Assembly: GCF_004366075.1 (NCBI RefSeq)
Contig: NZ_SODU01000003.1
Location: 124,001 to 188,000, forward strand
Direction of reading: 5' to 3'
Length of the DNA stretch: 64,000 nucleotides
Origin: Kribbella pratensis
Lineage (GTDB): Bacteria > Actinomycetota > Actinomycetes > Propionibacteriales > Kribbellaceae
This document shows positions 17,292 to 25,015 of the stretch, piece by piece. Both the position numbers and the translations under genes were made by a program. Below the pieces are notes generated by a model. The model had not been told where the DNA came from, did no database searches, and was given only the letters and a program-made list of their open reading frames with translations. Numbering within the stretch: position 1 is the first letter of the stretch; each line of letters opens with the position of its first letter.

Positions 17292-18076
17292 GTGACGAAA
17301 GCGGCCTGGAAACTCAGGAGTCCCCGGATCTGCGGACCCGGACGGCCGCGTTCTTCCGGCAGATGGCGGCAGGTCCGACAGATCCGGGGTACGCCGGGGC
17401 ACGCGAGGGCCTGGTCGCGCTGCACATGCCGCTGGTGGAGCACCTGGCGCGCCGGTTCCGCAACCGGGGCGAGCCGTACGACGACCTCGTGCAGGTCGCC
17501 ACGATCGGGTTGATCAAGGCGATCGACCGGTTCGACTCGGATCGTGGCGTCGAGTTCTCGACGTACGCGACCCCGACGATCCTCGGCGAGATCAAGCGGT
17601 ACTTCCGGGACAAGGGCTGGGCGATCCGGGTGCCGCGGCGGCTGCAGGAGCTGCGGTTGTCGCTGACCGCGGCGACCGCGGAGCTGACGCAGGAGCTCGG
17701 CCGCGCGCCGACGGTGGCCGAACTGTCCGAGCGCCTCGGCCTCTCACCGGACCTGGTGATCGAGGGTCTGGAGTCCGCGAACGCTTACAACACCTTGTCC
17801 CTGGACGCTCCCGATCAGAACGAGACGGATGCGACCACGGTCCTGGACGGCCTCGGAGGCGAGGACGAGGCGCTGGAGAGTGTGGAGTACCGGGAGTCGC
17901 TGAAACCGCTGCTGGCACAGCTCGACACCCGGGAGAAGCGGATCCTGACGCTGCGGTTCTTCCGCGGCATGACGCAGTCCCAGATCGCCGAGGAGATCGG
18001 GATCTCGCAGATGCACGTCTCCCGGCTGCTCGCGCGGACACTGACCGAGCTCCGGGCCGGCCTGCTCAAGGAGTAG
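17288..18076 (+). CDS. SigB/SigF-family RNA polymerase sigma factor
   Basis: A 262-aa sigma-70 group 3 factor. Region 2 contains HLARRFRNRGEPYDDLVQVA and IGLIKAIDRFDSDRGVEFSTYATPTILGEIKRYFRDKGW, a hallmark of the SigB/F/G family. Region 3 follows (RVPRRLQELRLSL). Region 4 ends with LDTREKRILTLRFFRGMTQSQIAEEIGISQMHVSRLLARTL. The GTG start overlaps the stop of the RsbW-like gene, so antagonist and sigma are made together. It is expected to direct a stress or developmental regulon, with release through partner switching. Confidence 0.94.
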   Translation: MSDESGLETQESPDLRTRTAAFFRQMAAGPTDPGYAGAREGLVALHMPLVEHLARRFRNRGEPYDDLVQVATIGLIKAIDRFDSDRGVEFSTYATPTILGEIKRYFRDKGWAIRVPRRLQELRLSLTAATAELTQELGRAPTVAELSERLGLSPDLVIEGLESANAYNTLSLDAPDQNETDATTVLDGLGGEDEALESVEYRESLKPLLAQLDTREKRILTLRFFRGMTQSQIAEEIGISQMHVSRLLARTLTELRAGLLKE

Positions 18077-18081
18077 GGCAG

Positions 18082-18495
18082 CTAGAGCACCGGGTGGTCG
18101 TTGGAGCCACCACCGATCAGGGCCTCGGTGGAGGCCTTCTGGAACACGCAGACCAGGATCACGACGGCGAGCACCGCGAGGACGACGGCGATGGTCCGGG
18201 CGCCGCCGTTCCAGACGCTGTACGCGATCAGGAGCTGGATCAGCTGCGTGAACACTGTCGGCCCGCGGCTCCAGCGTCTGGCCTTCCACAGACCCCGTAC
18301 GGCGACGAAACCGAGACCGGCGCCGTACAGGATGAAGAAGGCGGTCGTGGTCAGCCCGAGCACCAGGCGGGAGCTGTGAATCGTCAAGGCTTCGGCAATT
18401 CCGAGAACGATGAGCACAAGCCCTTCCACAGCGACCACTGCCGCGGCTACTTTGAGCGGTCTCGGGACGGCGGCAACTGGGGAGTCGGTCGGCAC
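18082..18495 (-). CDS. Four-helix membrane protein, unknown function
   Basis: A 137-aa protein with four predicted transmembrane helices: VAAAVVAVEGLVLIVLGIAE, LGLTTTAFFILYGAGLGFV, VFTQLIQLLIAYSVW and AVVLAVLAVVILVCVF. A short positive loop (RGLWKARRWSRGP) lies between helices two and three, placing it in the cytoplasm. The topology resembles small actinobacterial integral membrane proteins often annotated as hypothetical. It is convergent with the sigma gene, five bases apart. No function can be assigned. Confidence 0.8.
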   Translation of the reverse strand: MPTDSPVAAVPRPLKVAAAVVAVEGLVLIVLGIAEALTIHSSRLVLGLTTTAFFILYGAGLGFVAVRGLWKARRWSRGPTVFTQLIQLLIAYSVWNGGARTIAVVLAVLAVVILVCVFQKASTEALIGGGSNDHPVL

Positions 18496-18892
18496 TTCGC
18501 CAGCTTAGTGCCCGGTTCGGTACACGGTCCTCGAGAGGTTCGCCAACCGCAGCCCTACAGGGATTTGAGGTTGTGCGTAACCAAAAGAAGGTTGCAACGG
18601 TTACTTGCAGTGAACGGGTGCTTGCGGAAGGGCTGCTTCGTCCGATAACCGGATGGAGAGAACCGCCGCGCTCCAGTTCGAAGTGTTAAGGAAGCGTTGT
18701 GATCGGATCGACAACTGCATAACCCTTGTTTCGATCCCCCAAGATTGGGAACATGGTCTCGTTCGTGAATGCGTTCACAACAGACGCGGCACCAAACCCC
18801 CGTGCTACACGAACCGACGAGTACAGCACCGCTGTTCGGGTACAGACCTAACCGGCAGCATACGTCAACTACTGAGAGAGATGGGATCCGCC
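18496..18892. other. Long AT-richer upstream region of whiB1
   Basis: 397 bases with no gene. It is clearly lower in GC than its surroundings. It holds a CRP-like palindrome (18764-18779), an inverted repeat GTAACC (18577-18582)/GGTTAC (18599-18604) enclosing a GTTGCAAC dyad (18591-18598), and stop codons in the antisense direction. An open frame from 18653 running into WhiB1 encodes non-conserved residues and is not taken as coding. A long regulated leader before whiB1 is the simplest reading. Confidence 0.6.
18764..18779. promoter_or_regulatory. CRP/Cmr-type site upstream of whiB1
   Basis: CGTGAATGCGTTCACA: GTGA-N6-TCAC, with the six central bases also symmetric, so GTGAATGCGTTCAC is a perfect 14-bp dyad. 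This matches the CRP-family consensus TGTGA-N6-TCACA except for the first base. In M. tuberculosis the whiB1 promoter is controlled by the CRP homologue Rv3676, so the location fits known regulation. It lies 114 bases before the whiB1 start. Confidence 0.6.
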
Positions 18893-19144
18893 ATGGATTG
18901 GCGCCACCGGGCCGTATGCCTCGACGAGGACCCGGAACTGTTCTTCCCCATCGGTAACACCGGGCCGGCGATCATGCAGATCGAAGAGGCCAAGCAGGTG
19001 TGCCGACGCTGCGACGTGCGTGAGCAGTGCCTGGCGTGGGCTCTCGAAGCCGGCCAGGACCACGGTGTCTGGGGTGGTCTGAGCGAGGACGAACGTCGCG
19101 CTCTCAAGCGCCGCAACGCTCGCCAGCGCATCCGCACCGCCTGA
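18893..19144 (+). CDS. whiB1: WhiB1-type iron-sulfur transcription regulator
   Basis: An 83-aa classical Wbl protein of the WhiB1/WblE group. Cluster cysteines are C9, C37, C40 and C46 (VCRRCDVREQC), and the GVWGG turn follows at about 58-62 with the basic SEDERRALKRRNARQR helix. It binds a [4Fe-4S] cluster that senses NO and docks on region 4 of the principal sigma factor, as known for WhiB1. The ATG giving MDWRHRAVC is chosen because family members begin there; an ATG four codons upstream is possible. The neighbouring pdtaS homologue mirrors Rv3219/Rv3220c. Confidence 0.95.
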   Translation: MDWRHRAVCLDEDPELFFPIGNTGPAIMQIEEAKQVCRRCDVREQCLAWALEAGQDHGVWGGLSEDERRALKRRNARQRIRTA

Positions 19145-19160
19145 GCAAGTCCTCCTTCGA

Positions 19161-19187
19161 GGCCCCGCGGAAACCCGCGGGGCCTTT
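19161..19187 (+). terminator. Rho-independent terminator of whiB1
   Basis: GGCCCCGCGG-aaac-CCGCGGGGCC, a perfect 10-bp GC stem followed by TTTGTGTTT, 16 bases after the whiB1 stop codon. Confidence 0.85.
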
Positions 19188-19202
19188 GTGTTTCCCGAGC
19201 CG

Positions 19203-20099
19203 TCACGGGACGGCGAAGGAGCGCGAGGCGGCGCCCATGGTTTTGAGGACGCCGGAGAGCAGATCACGGGTCTTGTTCGGCCGTGGCGCCGCGATGCAGA
19301 GGGCTTCCATTGTCTCCGTGTACTGATCGAGGTCCTCGGCCTTGTCCAGGTAAAGCGCGCTGGTGAGGTGCTCGACGTACACGACGTCCGGCAGATCCTG
19401 CTCCGCGAAACGGAGGATGGTGAACGCGCCGGCGGACCCGGAGTGACTGCTGATCGTGAACGGCATCACCTGAAGCGTGACATTGGGCAGCTCGGTCATG
19501 TCGATCAGGTGCTCGATCTGCACCGCCAGCGCCTTCTCGCCACCGATCGGCCGCCGCAGCGCCGACTCGTCGACCACGGCCCAGAGTCGCACCGGGCTCG
19601 AGGTGGTCAGGACGGTCTGCCGCCGGACTCGTAGCGCGACCCGCCGGTCGACCTCCTCGGCGGGAATCACGCCACGCCCGAGCTGGACGGTGGCGCGAAT
19701 GTACTCCTCCGTCTGGAGCAGCCCCGGGACGAACTGCAGCTCGTAGGTACGGATCAAGGCGGCAGCGGCCTCGAGATCCAGGTACGAGTGGAACCAGCTC
19801 GGCAGGACGTCGCCGTACCGGTGCCACCAGCCGGGGTTGTTCGCCTCGCGGGCCAGCGCGAGCAATCGCTGCCGTTCCTCGGCGTCGTCGAGGCCGTAGA
19901 ACGCGAGGAGGTCGTCGACGTCACGTTCCTTGAAGCCGACGCGGCCGAGCTCCATCCGGCTGACCTTGGACTCCGAGGAGCGGATCTCCCAGCCTGCGTC
20001 CGACCGGCTGAAACCTGCTGCCTCCCGCATCCGGCGGAGATGCGCTCCGAGGATGATCCGAAGCGCGGTCGGCCCGCTCTGCGCGCCCAACGCGGTCAC
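19203..20099 (-). CDS. XRE-family regulator with DUF5753 domain
   Basis: A 298-aa putative DNA-binding regulator. The helix-turn-helix (LGAHLRRMREAAGFSRSDAG, then ESKVSRMELGRVGF) is followed by the DUF5753 domain typical of Actinobacteria, including WWHRYGDVLPSWFHSYLDLE, QFVPGLLQTEEYIRA, LWAVVDESALRRPIG and VQVMPF-like strands. The GTG at 20099 has GGGAGG six bases upstream, which decides the start; codons further up lie in the GC-rich hairpin zone. Such genes commonly accompany SAM-dependent methyltransferase genes of the DUF574 type, as here. Target genes unknown. Confidence 0.9.
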   Translation of the reverse strand: MTALGAQSGPTALRIILGAHLRRMREAAGFSRSDAGWEIRSSESKVSRMELGRVGFKERDVDDLLAFYGLDDAEERQRLLALAREANNPGWWHRYGDVLPSWFHSYLDLEAAAALIRTYELQFVPGLLQTEEYIRATVQLGRGVIPAEEVDRRVALRVRRQTVLTTSSPVRLWAVVDESALRRPIGGEKALAVQIEHLIDMTELPNVTLQVMPFTISSHSGSAGAFTILRFAEQDLPDVVYVEHLTSALYLDKAEDLDQYTETMEALCIAAPRPNKTRDLLSGVLKTMGAASRSFAVP

Positions 20100-20135
20100 G
20101 CCCACCTCCCAGGCCCGCTTGCAGAATCTCAGAAC

Positions 20136-20179
20136 GCCGTGCGTGCGCGCGCGACGCTGCGTCGGCGCGCGCGCACGGC
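20136..20179 (-). terminator. Very GC-rich 19-20 bp hairpin between methyltransferase and XRE genes
   Basis: Left arm GCCGTGCGTGCGCGCGCGAC (20136-20155), loop GCTGC, right arm GTCGGCGCGCGCGCACGGC (20161-20179), with only a few mismatches. It follows the methyltransferase stop codon and precedes the XRE start on the same strand. It may terminate or attenuate transcription between the two genes; there is no U-run. Alternating CG also makes it a candidate Z-DNA-forming tract. Confidence 0.55.
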
Positions 20180-20187
20180 GCGGCAGG

Positions 20188-21015
20188 TCACTCCTTCTTG
20201 GCAATCCCAGCCATCAGGATCCGCTGCCACGGCTGCAGCTCCGCCGCGTCCGGAACGTCGGCGTCGGGTTCCTCCGGGAACCAGCGGGCGAGGAAATCCA
20301 GGCCCGGAGGTACCAGCGGCATTCCGAGGAAGTGCTGCTCGATCCGCTCCGGCGTCCGGATCCAGCCGTTGCCGAGGCTCTCCAGACCGGCGCGCTCCAT
20401 GTTCTTCTGCAGCGGCTCACCGGTGTCGACGAAGTCGGTGATGAACAGGTAGCTTCCGGGGGCGAGCGCGTCCATCAGGGTGCGGACCCACTCGTCCGGC
20501 TTCTCGTCGTCGTGGAAGTGCATGTGGATGCCCACGACCATCAACGCGATCGGACGGCTGAAGTCCAGGTGCTGCCTGATCTCCTCGTTGTCGAGGATCG
20601 TCTGCGGCTCGCGAAGGTCGGCGGTGACCACGATGGTGCTGTCGTTGGTGGCCAGCAGGGCCTGGCCGTGCGCGAGCACGATCGGGTCGACGTCGACATA
20701 GACCACCCTGGCGGTCGGATTGATCTCCTGTGCCGCCTCGTGGGTGTTCTTCTGCGTCGGCAGACCGCTCCCGATGTCGAGGAACTGGTCGATCCCCGCG
20801 GAGCGGGCAAGATACTGAACGCCCTTCACCAGGGCCTCACGGTTCTCGATCGCGCATCGGCCGGCATCCGGCACGTACTGCAGGTACAGCGCCGCCCCTT
20901 CGCGGTCGGCAGCAAAGTTGTCCTTGCCGCCGAGCAGAGCGTCATAGACGCGAGCGATGGTCGGTTGGGAAGTGTCGAAGCTCGGAACGGCATCCGGAGC
21001 GTCTGAGGTCGCCAT
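20188..21015 (-). CDS. SAM-dependent methyltransferase, DUF574 / PF04672 type
   Basis: A 275-aa Rossmann-fold methyltransferase. The N-terminal signature TIARVYDALLGGKDNFAADR is characteristic of this actinobacterial family. The SAM site is FLDIGSGLPTQKNTHEAA, then VVYVDVDPIVLAHG and TADLREP. The ATG at 21015 is preceded by AAGAAGG. The gene sits directly upstream of the XRE-DUF5753 regulator, a recurring pairing in Streptomyces and relatives. The methylated substrate is unknown. Confidence 0.92.
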   Translation of the reverse strand: MATSDAPDAVPSFDTSQPTIARVYDALLGGKDNFAADREGAALYLQYVPDAGRCAIENREALVKGVQYLARSAGIDQFLDIGSGLPTQKNTHEAAQEINPTARVVYVDVDPIVLAHGQALLATNDSTIVVTADLREPQTILDNEEIRQHLDFSRPIALMVVGIHMHFHDDEKPDEWVRTLMDALAPGSYLFITDFVDTGEPLQKNMERAGLESLGNGWIRTPERIEQHFLGMPLVPPGLDFLARWFPEEPDADVPDAAELQPWQRILMAGIAKKE

Positions 21016-21146
21016 CGGCAAAGCCTTCTTGGTCGGGGAGTCTTGGGGTCATCGTAGGGGTAGGTGGCGACGCGTGGACACACTGTGTAGCAAGTCGCTG
21101 ACAATCAATCGATCGCTCTCCGCAGTGACCGATCGCGTCAGCTGAG

Positions 21147-22625
21147 TCAGTCCTTGACCGGGATGTCCAGGGTTACCTGGGCGCCGGGGTGGCCGTCGTG
21201 GCGGTTGCCGAAGACCAGGGTGCCGTCCAGTTCCCCGATGACGAGGGTGCGGACGATGGACAGACCCAGATTGCCGGACAGTTCGGAGTCGAAGTTCGCC
21301 GGCAGGCCGGAGCCGTCGTCGATCACGTCGACGTGCAGCCGGCCGACCGAGCGTTCGGCGGTGAGTTCGATCGTCCCGCTCGCCGCTCCCCCGTCGCGGG
21401 CGCCGAACGCGTGCTCCACCGAGTTCTGCATGAGTTCGGTCAGCACCATCGCCAGCGGGGTCGCGATCTCCGAGTCCAGTACGCCGAACGATCCGCTCCG
21501 CCGCGTCTCCACCGCGGTCGCCACCGTCGACACGTCCGCGACCATCGCGGCCACCCGGTCGGCCACGTCGTCGAAGTCCACGTGCTCGTCGAACGACTCC
21601 GACAGCGTCTCGTGGACGATCGCGATCGACCCGACCCGCCGTACCGCCTCGGCCAGCGCGGCCTGCCCTTCGGGAACAGTGATCCTTCGGGCCTGCATCC
21701 GGAGTAACGCGGCGACCGTCTGCAAGTTGTTCTTGACGCGATGATGAATCTCCCGGATGGTCGCCTCTTTGGTGACCAGCTCCCGTTCCCGGCTGCGCAG
21801 CTCCGTCACGTCCCGGAGCAGGATCAGCGCCCCCACGTGCTGTCCGTCGGCCCGCAGCGGGATCGCCCGCAGGAACAGCGTGGCGTCGGAGTTCTCGATC
21901 TCGATCTCCTTGGCCGCGCGCCCGGTGACCACCGACGCCAGTACGTCGTCGACCTTGTGCCCGGACTGCAGCAGGTCCGCGGTCACGTCCTTCAGCCGCG
22001 AACCGACCAGGTCCGTGACGAGGCCCATCCGGCGGTACGCCGACAACGCGTTCGGGCTCGCGAACGTCACCATCCCGTGCCGATCGACGCGGATGCAGCC
22101 GTCACCGACCCTTGGCGTCGTGGACAGCAGCCGTTCCCCGCCGTACGGGAAGATGCCGTCGGTGATCATCCGGGCCAGGTCCGTCGCGCTCTGCAGGTAC
22201 GCGATCTCGAGGCGGGACGGCGTCCGGACACCGAGCAGGTTGGTGTTGCGCGCGATCACCGCGATCACCCGGGAGCCCCGGCGTACCGGGATCGTCTCGA
22301 CCCGGACGGGTACGTCGTCGCGCCACTCCGGGTCGCCCTCGCGGCAGATCCGGCCGCCGTCGTACGCCTGGTCGAGCAGATGCCGGCGGCCGCGCGGGAT
22401 GAAGCTGCCTACGATGTCGTCCAGGTACGCCGTAGGTCCGGTCGTCGGCCGCATCTGCGCCCCGGCCCAGAACCCCAGCCCTTCGGTGTCCGGCAACCAG
22501 AGCACCAGGTCGGCGAACGACAGGTCGGCCAGCATCTGCCAGTCCGAGACGAGCAGTTGCAGGCGGTCCAGGTCGGCCTGGTCCAGCGTGGTGTGGTTCC
22601 GCGCCACATCGCTCAAAGACGGCAC
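21147..22625 (-). CDS. pdtaS: PdtaS-type sensor histidine kinase
   Basis: A 492-aa soluble histidine kinase matching the Rv3220c (PdtaS) architecture. An N-terminal GAF-like sensor is followed by a PAS domain (RVDRHGMVTFASPNALSAYR). The HisKA_2 dimerisation helix carries the phospho-acceptor His in IREIHHRVKNNLQTVAALL, and the C-terminal HATPase domain has N-box MVLTELMQNSVEHAF and G-box VIDDGSGLPANF. There is no membrane segment. In mycobacteria it phosphorylates the RNA-binding antiterminator PdtaR, not encoded in this window. GTG start at 22625. Proximity to whiB1 reproduces the mycobacterial gene order. Confidence 0.93.
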   Translation of the reverse strand: MPSLSDVARNHTTLDQADLDRLQLLVSDWQMLADLSFADLVLWLPDTEGLGFWAGAQMRPTTGPTAYLDDIVGSFIPRGRRHLLDQAYDGGRICREGDPEWRDDVPVRVETIPVRRGSRVIAVIARNTNLLGVRTPSRLEIAYLQSATDLARMITDGIFPYGGERLLSTTPRVGDGCIRVDRHGMVTFASPNALSAYRRMGLVTDLVGSRLKDVTADLLQSGHKVDDVLASVVTGRAAKEIEIENSDATLFLRAIPLRADGQHVGALILLRDVTELRSRERELVTKEATIREIHHRVKNNLQTVAALLRMQARRITVPEGQAALAEAVRRVGSIAIVHETLSESFDEHVDFDDVADRVAAMVADVSTVATAVETRRSGSFGVLDSEIATPLAMVLTELMQNSVEHAFGARDGGAASGTIELTAERSVGRLHVDVIDDGSGLPANFDSELSGNLGLSIVRTLVIGELDGTLVFGNRHDGHPGAQVTLDIPVKD

Positions 22626-22776
22626 GCCCCGATGCTACCGACGGTCAAGGGAAGGAAAGAAAGAAAGGGGTGGAGGAGGAGGCTACCGGTGCTTATACCA
22701 GCGCCTCGGGTGGTCCGCTCGACAAGAGGGTGTGGGTAGGTGTTGATTGATCAGGCACAGATGAAAGGATGCTCGG

Positions 22777-23682
22777 GTGGAGTCGACGTACTGGCAGGAC
22801 GTGATGGCCGCGGACTACGCGGTACCGCACGACCGTACGCTGACCGAACTCACCGAGGAGCTCGTGCGCGGCCTGGCGAGCACCAACCCGCAGGTCCGTG
22901 ACGCCCTGGCCTACCCGACGCTCGCCACCTGGCTGGAGCGCGGGGTGTACGACGACCTGCTCCCGGGGTTCGGGGACGGGCTCTGCGCCGGGCTGAACTA
23001 CGGCCTCGGTGAGGACGGCACCGACACGGTCTTCCGGCGCTCGTTCACGGCGCTGACGCTCGCGGAGGTGATCCACCGCGACAACGCCGAGTTCCTGGTG
23101 CACGACGAGGTGGTGATGCGCTGGGGCGACCGCCTCGCGACCTGGCTGCTGCGTGAGCGCGACCTGCGCGGGTACGTCGCGGACTGCGGCTGGGCGCATG
23201 CCGTTGCCCACGGCGCCGACGCGATCGGCGCGCTGGCCAGGTCCCGGCACTGCGACGCCGGCGTCCTGCGGGCACTGCTCGACGTCCTCGCGGACCGGAT
23301 CGTCAAGGACACGCCGTACCGCTGGGTGCACGAGGAGCACGATCGCGTTGCCCATGCGGTGATGACGATCCTGCACCGGAACATGCTGACCAGCGACGAG
23401 CTCGAGCGCTGGCTGAAACCGATCGCGGCGACCGCGGCCGAGCAGCCGTTGATGCACGAGACCCTGCCGGAATGGCCGACCCCGAACGTGTTCAACGCCC
23501 GCGGCGTCCTGCACGTCCTGCTCAGTCAGCTCGCGATCGGTGTGAAGGGCTTTCCGATCCCGGGTGACGACGACCTCTTCGGCCGTCCGATCGAGGCGCG
23601 TGCCGACCTGCTGCTGATGCTGACCGAAGCGGTCCAGTCCTCACAGCCGTACATCTACCGGCCGGCGACGAACTCCTCCTAG
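22777..23682 (+). CDS. DUF2785 domain protein
   Basis: A 301-aa soluble, mostly alpha-helical protein. The segments ALAYPTLATWLERGVYDDLL, FRRSFTALTLAEVIHRDN and RGYVADCGWAHAVAHGADAI match my recollection of DUF2785, a HEAT-repeat-like family found in Firmicutes and Actinobacteria and without known function. The conserved GWAHAVAHGAD could bind metal, but this is inference. The GTG start follows AAAGGA. The final codon overlaps the convergent EEP-family gene by four bases. Confidence 0.85.
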   Translation: MESTYWQDVMAADYAVPHDRTLTELTEELVRGLASTNPQVRDALAYPTLATWLERGVYDDLLPGFGDGLCAGLNYGLGEDGTDTVFRRSFTALTLAEVIHRDNAEFLVHDEVVMRWGDRLATWLLRERDLRGYVADCGWAHAVAHGADAIGALARSRHCDAGVLRALLDVLADRIVKDTPYRWVHEEHDRVAHAVMTILHRNMLTSDELERWLKPIAATAAEQPLMHETLPEWPTPNVFNARGVLHVLLSQLAIGVKGFPIPGDDDLFGRPIEARADLLLMLTEAVQSSQPYIYRPATNSS

Positions 23683-24647
23683 GGCAGCACGGCGGCGGTA
23701 GCGACAACGGCCCGATGATCGGTCCCCGCGATCGGGTACGTCGTGAACCGGCCGGGCTCGAACTGCCGCGACACCACCACGTGGTCGATCTGCGTCCGCA
23801 GCACCGCGGGCTGATCCGCGGGCCAGGTGCCGCGCAGCCCACCGCCCACGGTCGGGCCCACGCTGCGGCAGTAACCGCCCAGCGCCTGCCGGAAGTCCGC
23901 ATGGTCGAGGGTCGCGTTGAAGTCACCCGCGACGACTGTCGGCTGGTCCTGCGCGCACCACCGGCGTACCGCCTGCAGGTCGGTCTTCCAGGTGGTGACC
24001 GAGTCCGGCAACGGCGGGAAGCCGTGGTACGCGACCAGCCGGACGGCACCGAGGTTCCCGCCCGTCACCACGATGTTGCCGAAGCTCGTGCCGGCCTCGG
24101 ACGCGAACGCGACGTTGCCGAGTGACGAGGAAACCAGCACGCTCGTGGCGCTCTCGACTGCCCGGCTCGGCTGCGCCGTGAATCCCTTGTACTGCTGGTC
24201 CTGCAGCTGCGCCCGGATCTCCTCGCGGACGTCGACTTGTGCCTCCGGCAACGAAACCAGGTCGGGTCTGCGGTCCCGGATCACCTGCGCCACGTCCGCG
24301 GCGTGGGCGCCGCCGCCCAGCACGTTGGCGACCATGATCGTCAGCACCCGGGCCCCGGCCGGCGCCGGACGCGCGTCGGAGAACTGCCGGGGCGCGGTCG
24401 CCGCGGCACCGATCAGCGCCAGTACGGCGATCAGCGCGGCGGCGATCCGCCAACCCCGGCGTACCAGCATCAGCAGGGCCAGTGCCAGGACGACGACCAG
24501 GGCCTGTGGACGGAACGCGACCAGCTGTGCGAACGGTGTCACCTCGTCCAGACCGAACAACTCCGGATAGAGCGGCACGGCAACGACGACCAGGAACAGC
24601 ACGGACAGCACGACGCGCCGTACGAACCATGCCTTTTCGTTATCCAT
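23679..24647 (-). CDS. Membrane-anchored endonuclease/exonuclease/phosphatase-family protein
   Basis: A 322-aa protein with three N-terminal hydrophobic helices (residues about 9-88) that place the catalytic domain outside the cytoplasm. The EEP fold is recognisable by VLTIMVANVLGG, a weakly conserved glutamate region LVSLPEAQVDVREE, the metal-binding GDFNATLDHADF and the C-terminal TDHRAVVA. The family hydrolyses phosphodiester or phosphomonoester bonds in nucleic acids, inositol phosphates or sphingolipids; here the extracellular position argues for lipid, teichoic acid or DNA substrates. Confidence 0.88.
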   Translation of the reverse strand: MDNEKAWFVRRVVLSVLFLVVVAVPLYPELFGLDEVTPFAQLVAFRPQALVVVLALALLMLVRRGWRIAAALIAVLALIGAAATAPRQFSDARPAPAGARVLTIMVANVLGGGAHAADVAQVIRDRRPDLVSLPEAQVDVREEIRAQLQDQQYKGFTAQPSRAVESATSVLVSSSLGNVAFASEAGTSFGNIVVTGGNLGAVRLVAYHGFPPLPDSVTTWKTDLQAVRRWCAQDQPTVVAGDFNATLDHADFRQALGGYCRSVGPTVGGGLRGTWPADQPAVLRTQIDHVVVSRQFEPGRFTTYPIAGTDHRAVVATAAVLP

Positions 24648-24727
24648 GCACCAACCTGTTGGTCTAGTGGCCGCTCCGGTCGGACGGTAGCGTGCTGCGT
24701 TGCGCCTGTGTCCCGAGGAGGTTTGCA

Positions 24728-25015
24728 GTGTCCCGATTGTCCGCGGTCAAACCCGCGTACTGGATCTCCGGTGTCCTTCTGATGGTGGCCATCGTCGTAC
24801 CGCTGCTGGTGCCGACGTTCGCCAAGGTGAACCCGCACCTGTGGGGTTTCCCGTTCTTCTACTGGTACCAGCTGATGTGGGTCTTCCTCTCGGCGATCCT
24901 GGTCAGCATCAGTTACCGGCTGCTCCGCACCGAGGAGCGCAGGCGGCGGGCGGCTCAGGGACTTGGTGACCCTGACGCACCGGACGCCGGTACGGCGAAG
25001 GAGGGAGACCAGTGA
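24728..25015 (+). CDS. DUF3311 small membrane protein
   Basis: A 95-aa protein with two transmembrane helices (YWISGVLLMVAIVVPLLVP and YQLMWVFLSAILVSISYRLL) separated by GFPFFYWYQ, the DUF3311 hallmark. CGAGGAGG lies before the GTG start. The gene overlaps the start of a sodium:solute symporter gene by four bases (GTGA). DUF3311 proteins regularly accompany MctP-type symporters and are thought to be small accessory subunits; that role is inferred from context. Confidence 0.9.
   Translation: MSRLSAVKPAYWISGVLLMVAIVVPLLVPTFAKVNPHLWGFPFFYWYQLMWVFLSAILVSISYRLLRTEERRRRAAQGLGDPDAPDAGTAKEGDQ

Noticed and set aside
18653..18892. N-terminal extension of WhiB1 by about 80 codons
   Set aside because: The extra residues are not conserved and overlie the CRP-like site; WhiB1 proteins start at MDWRHRA.
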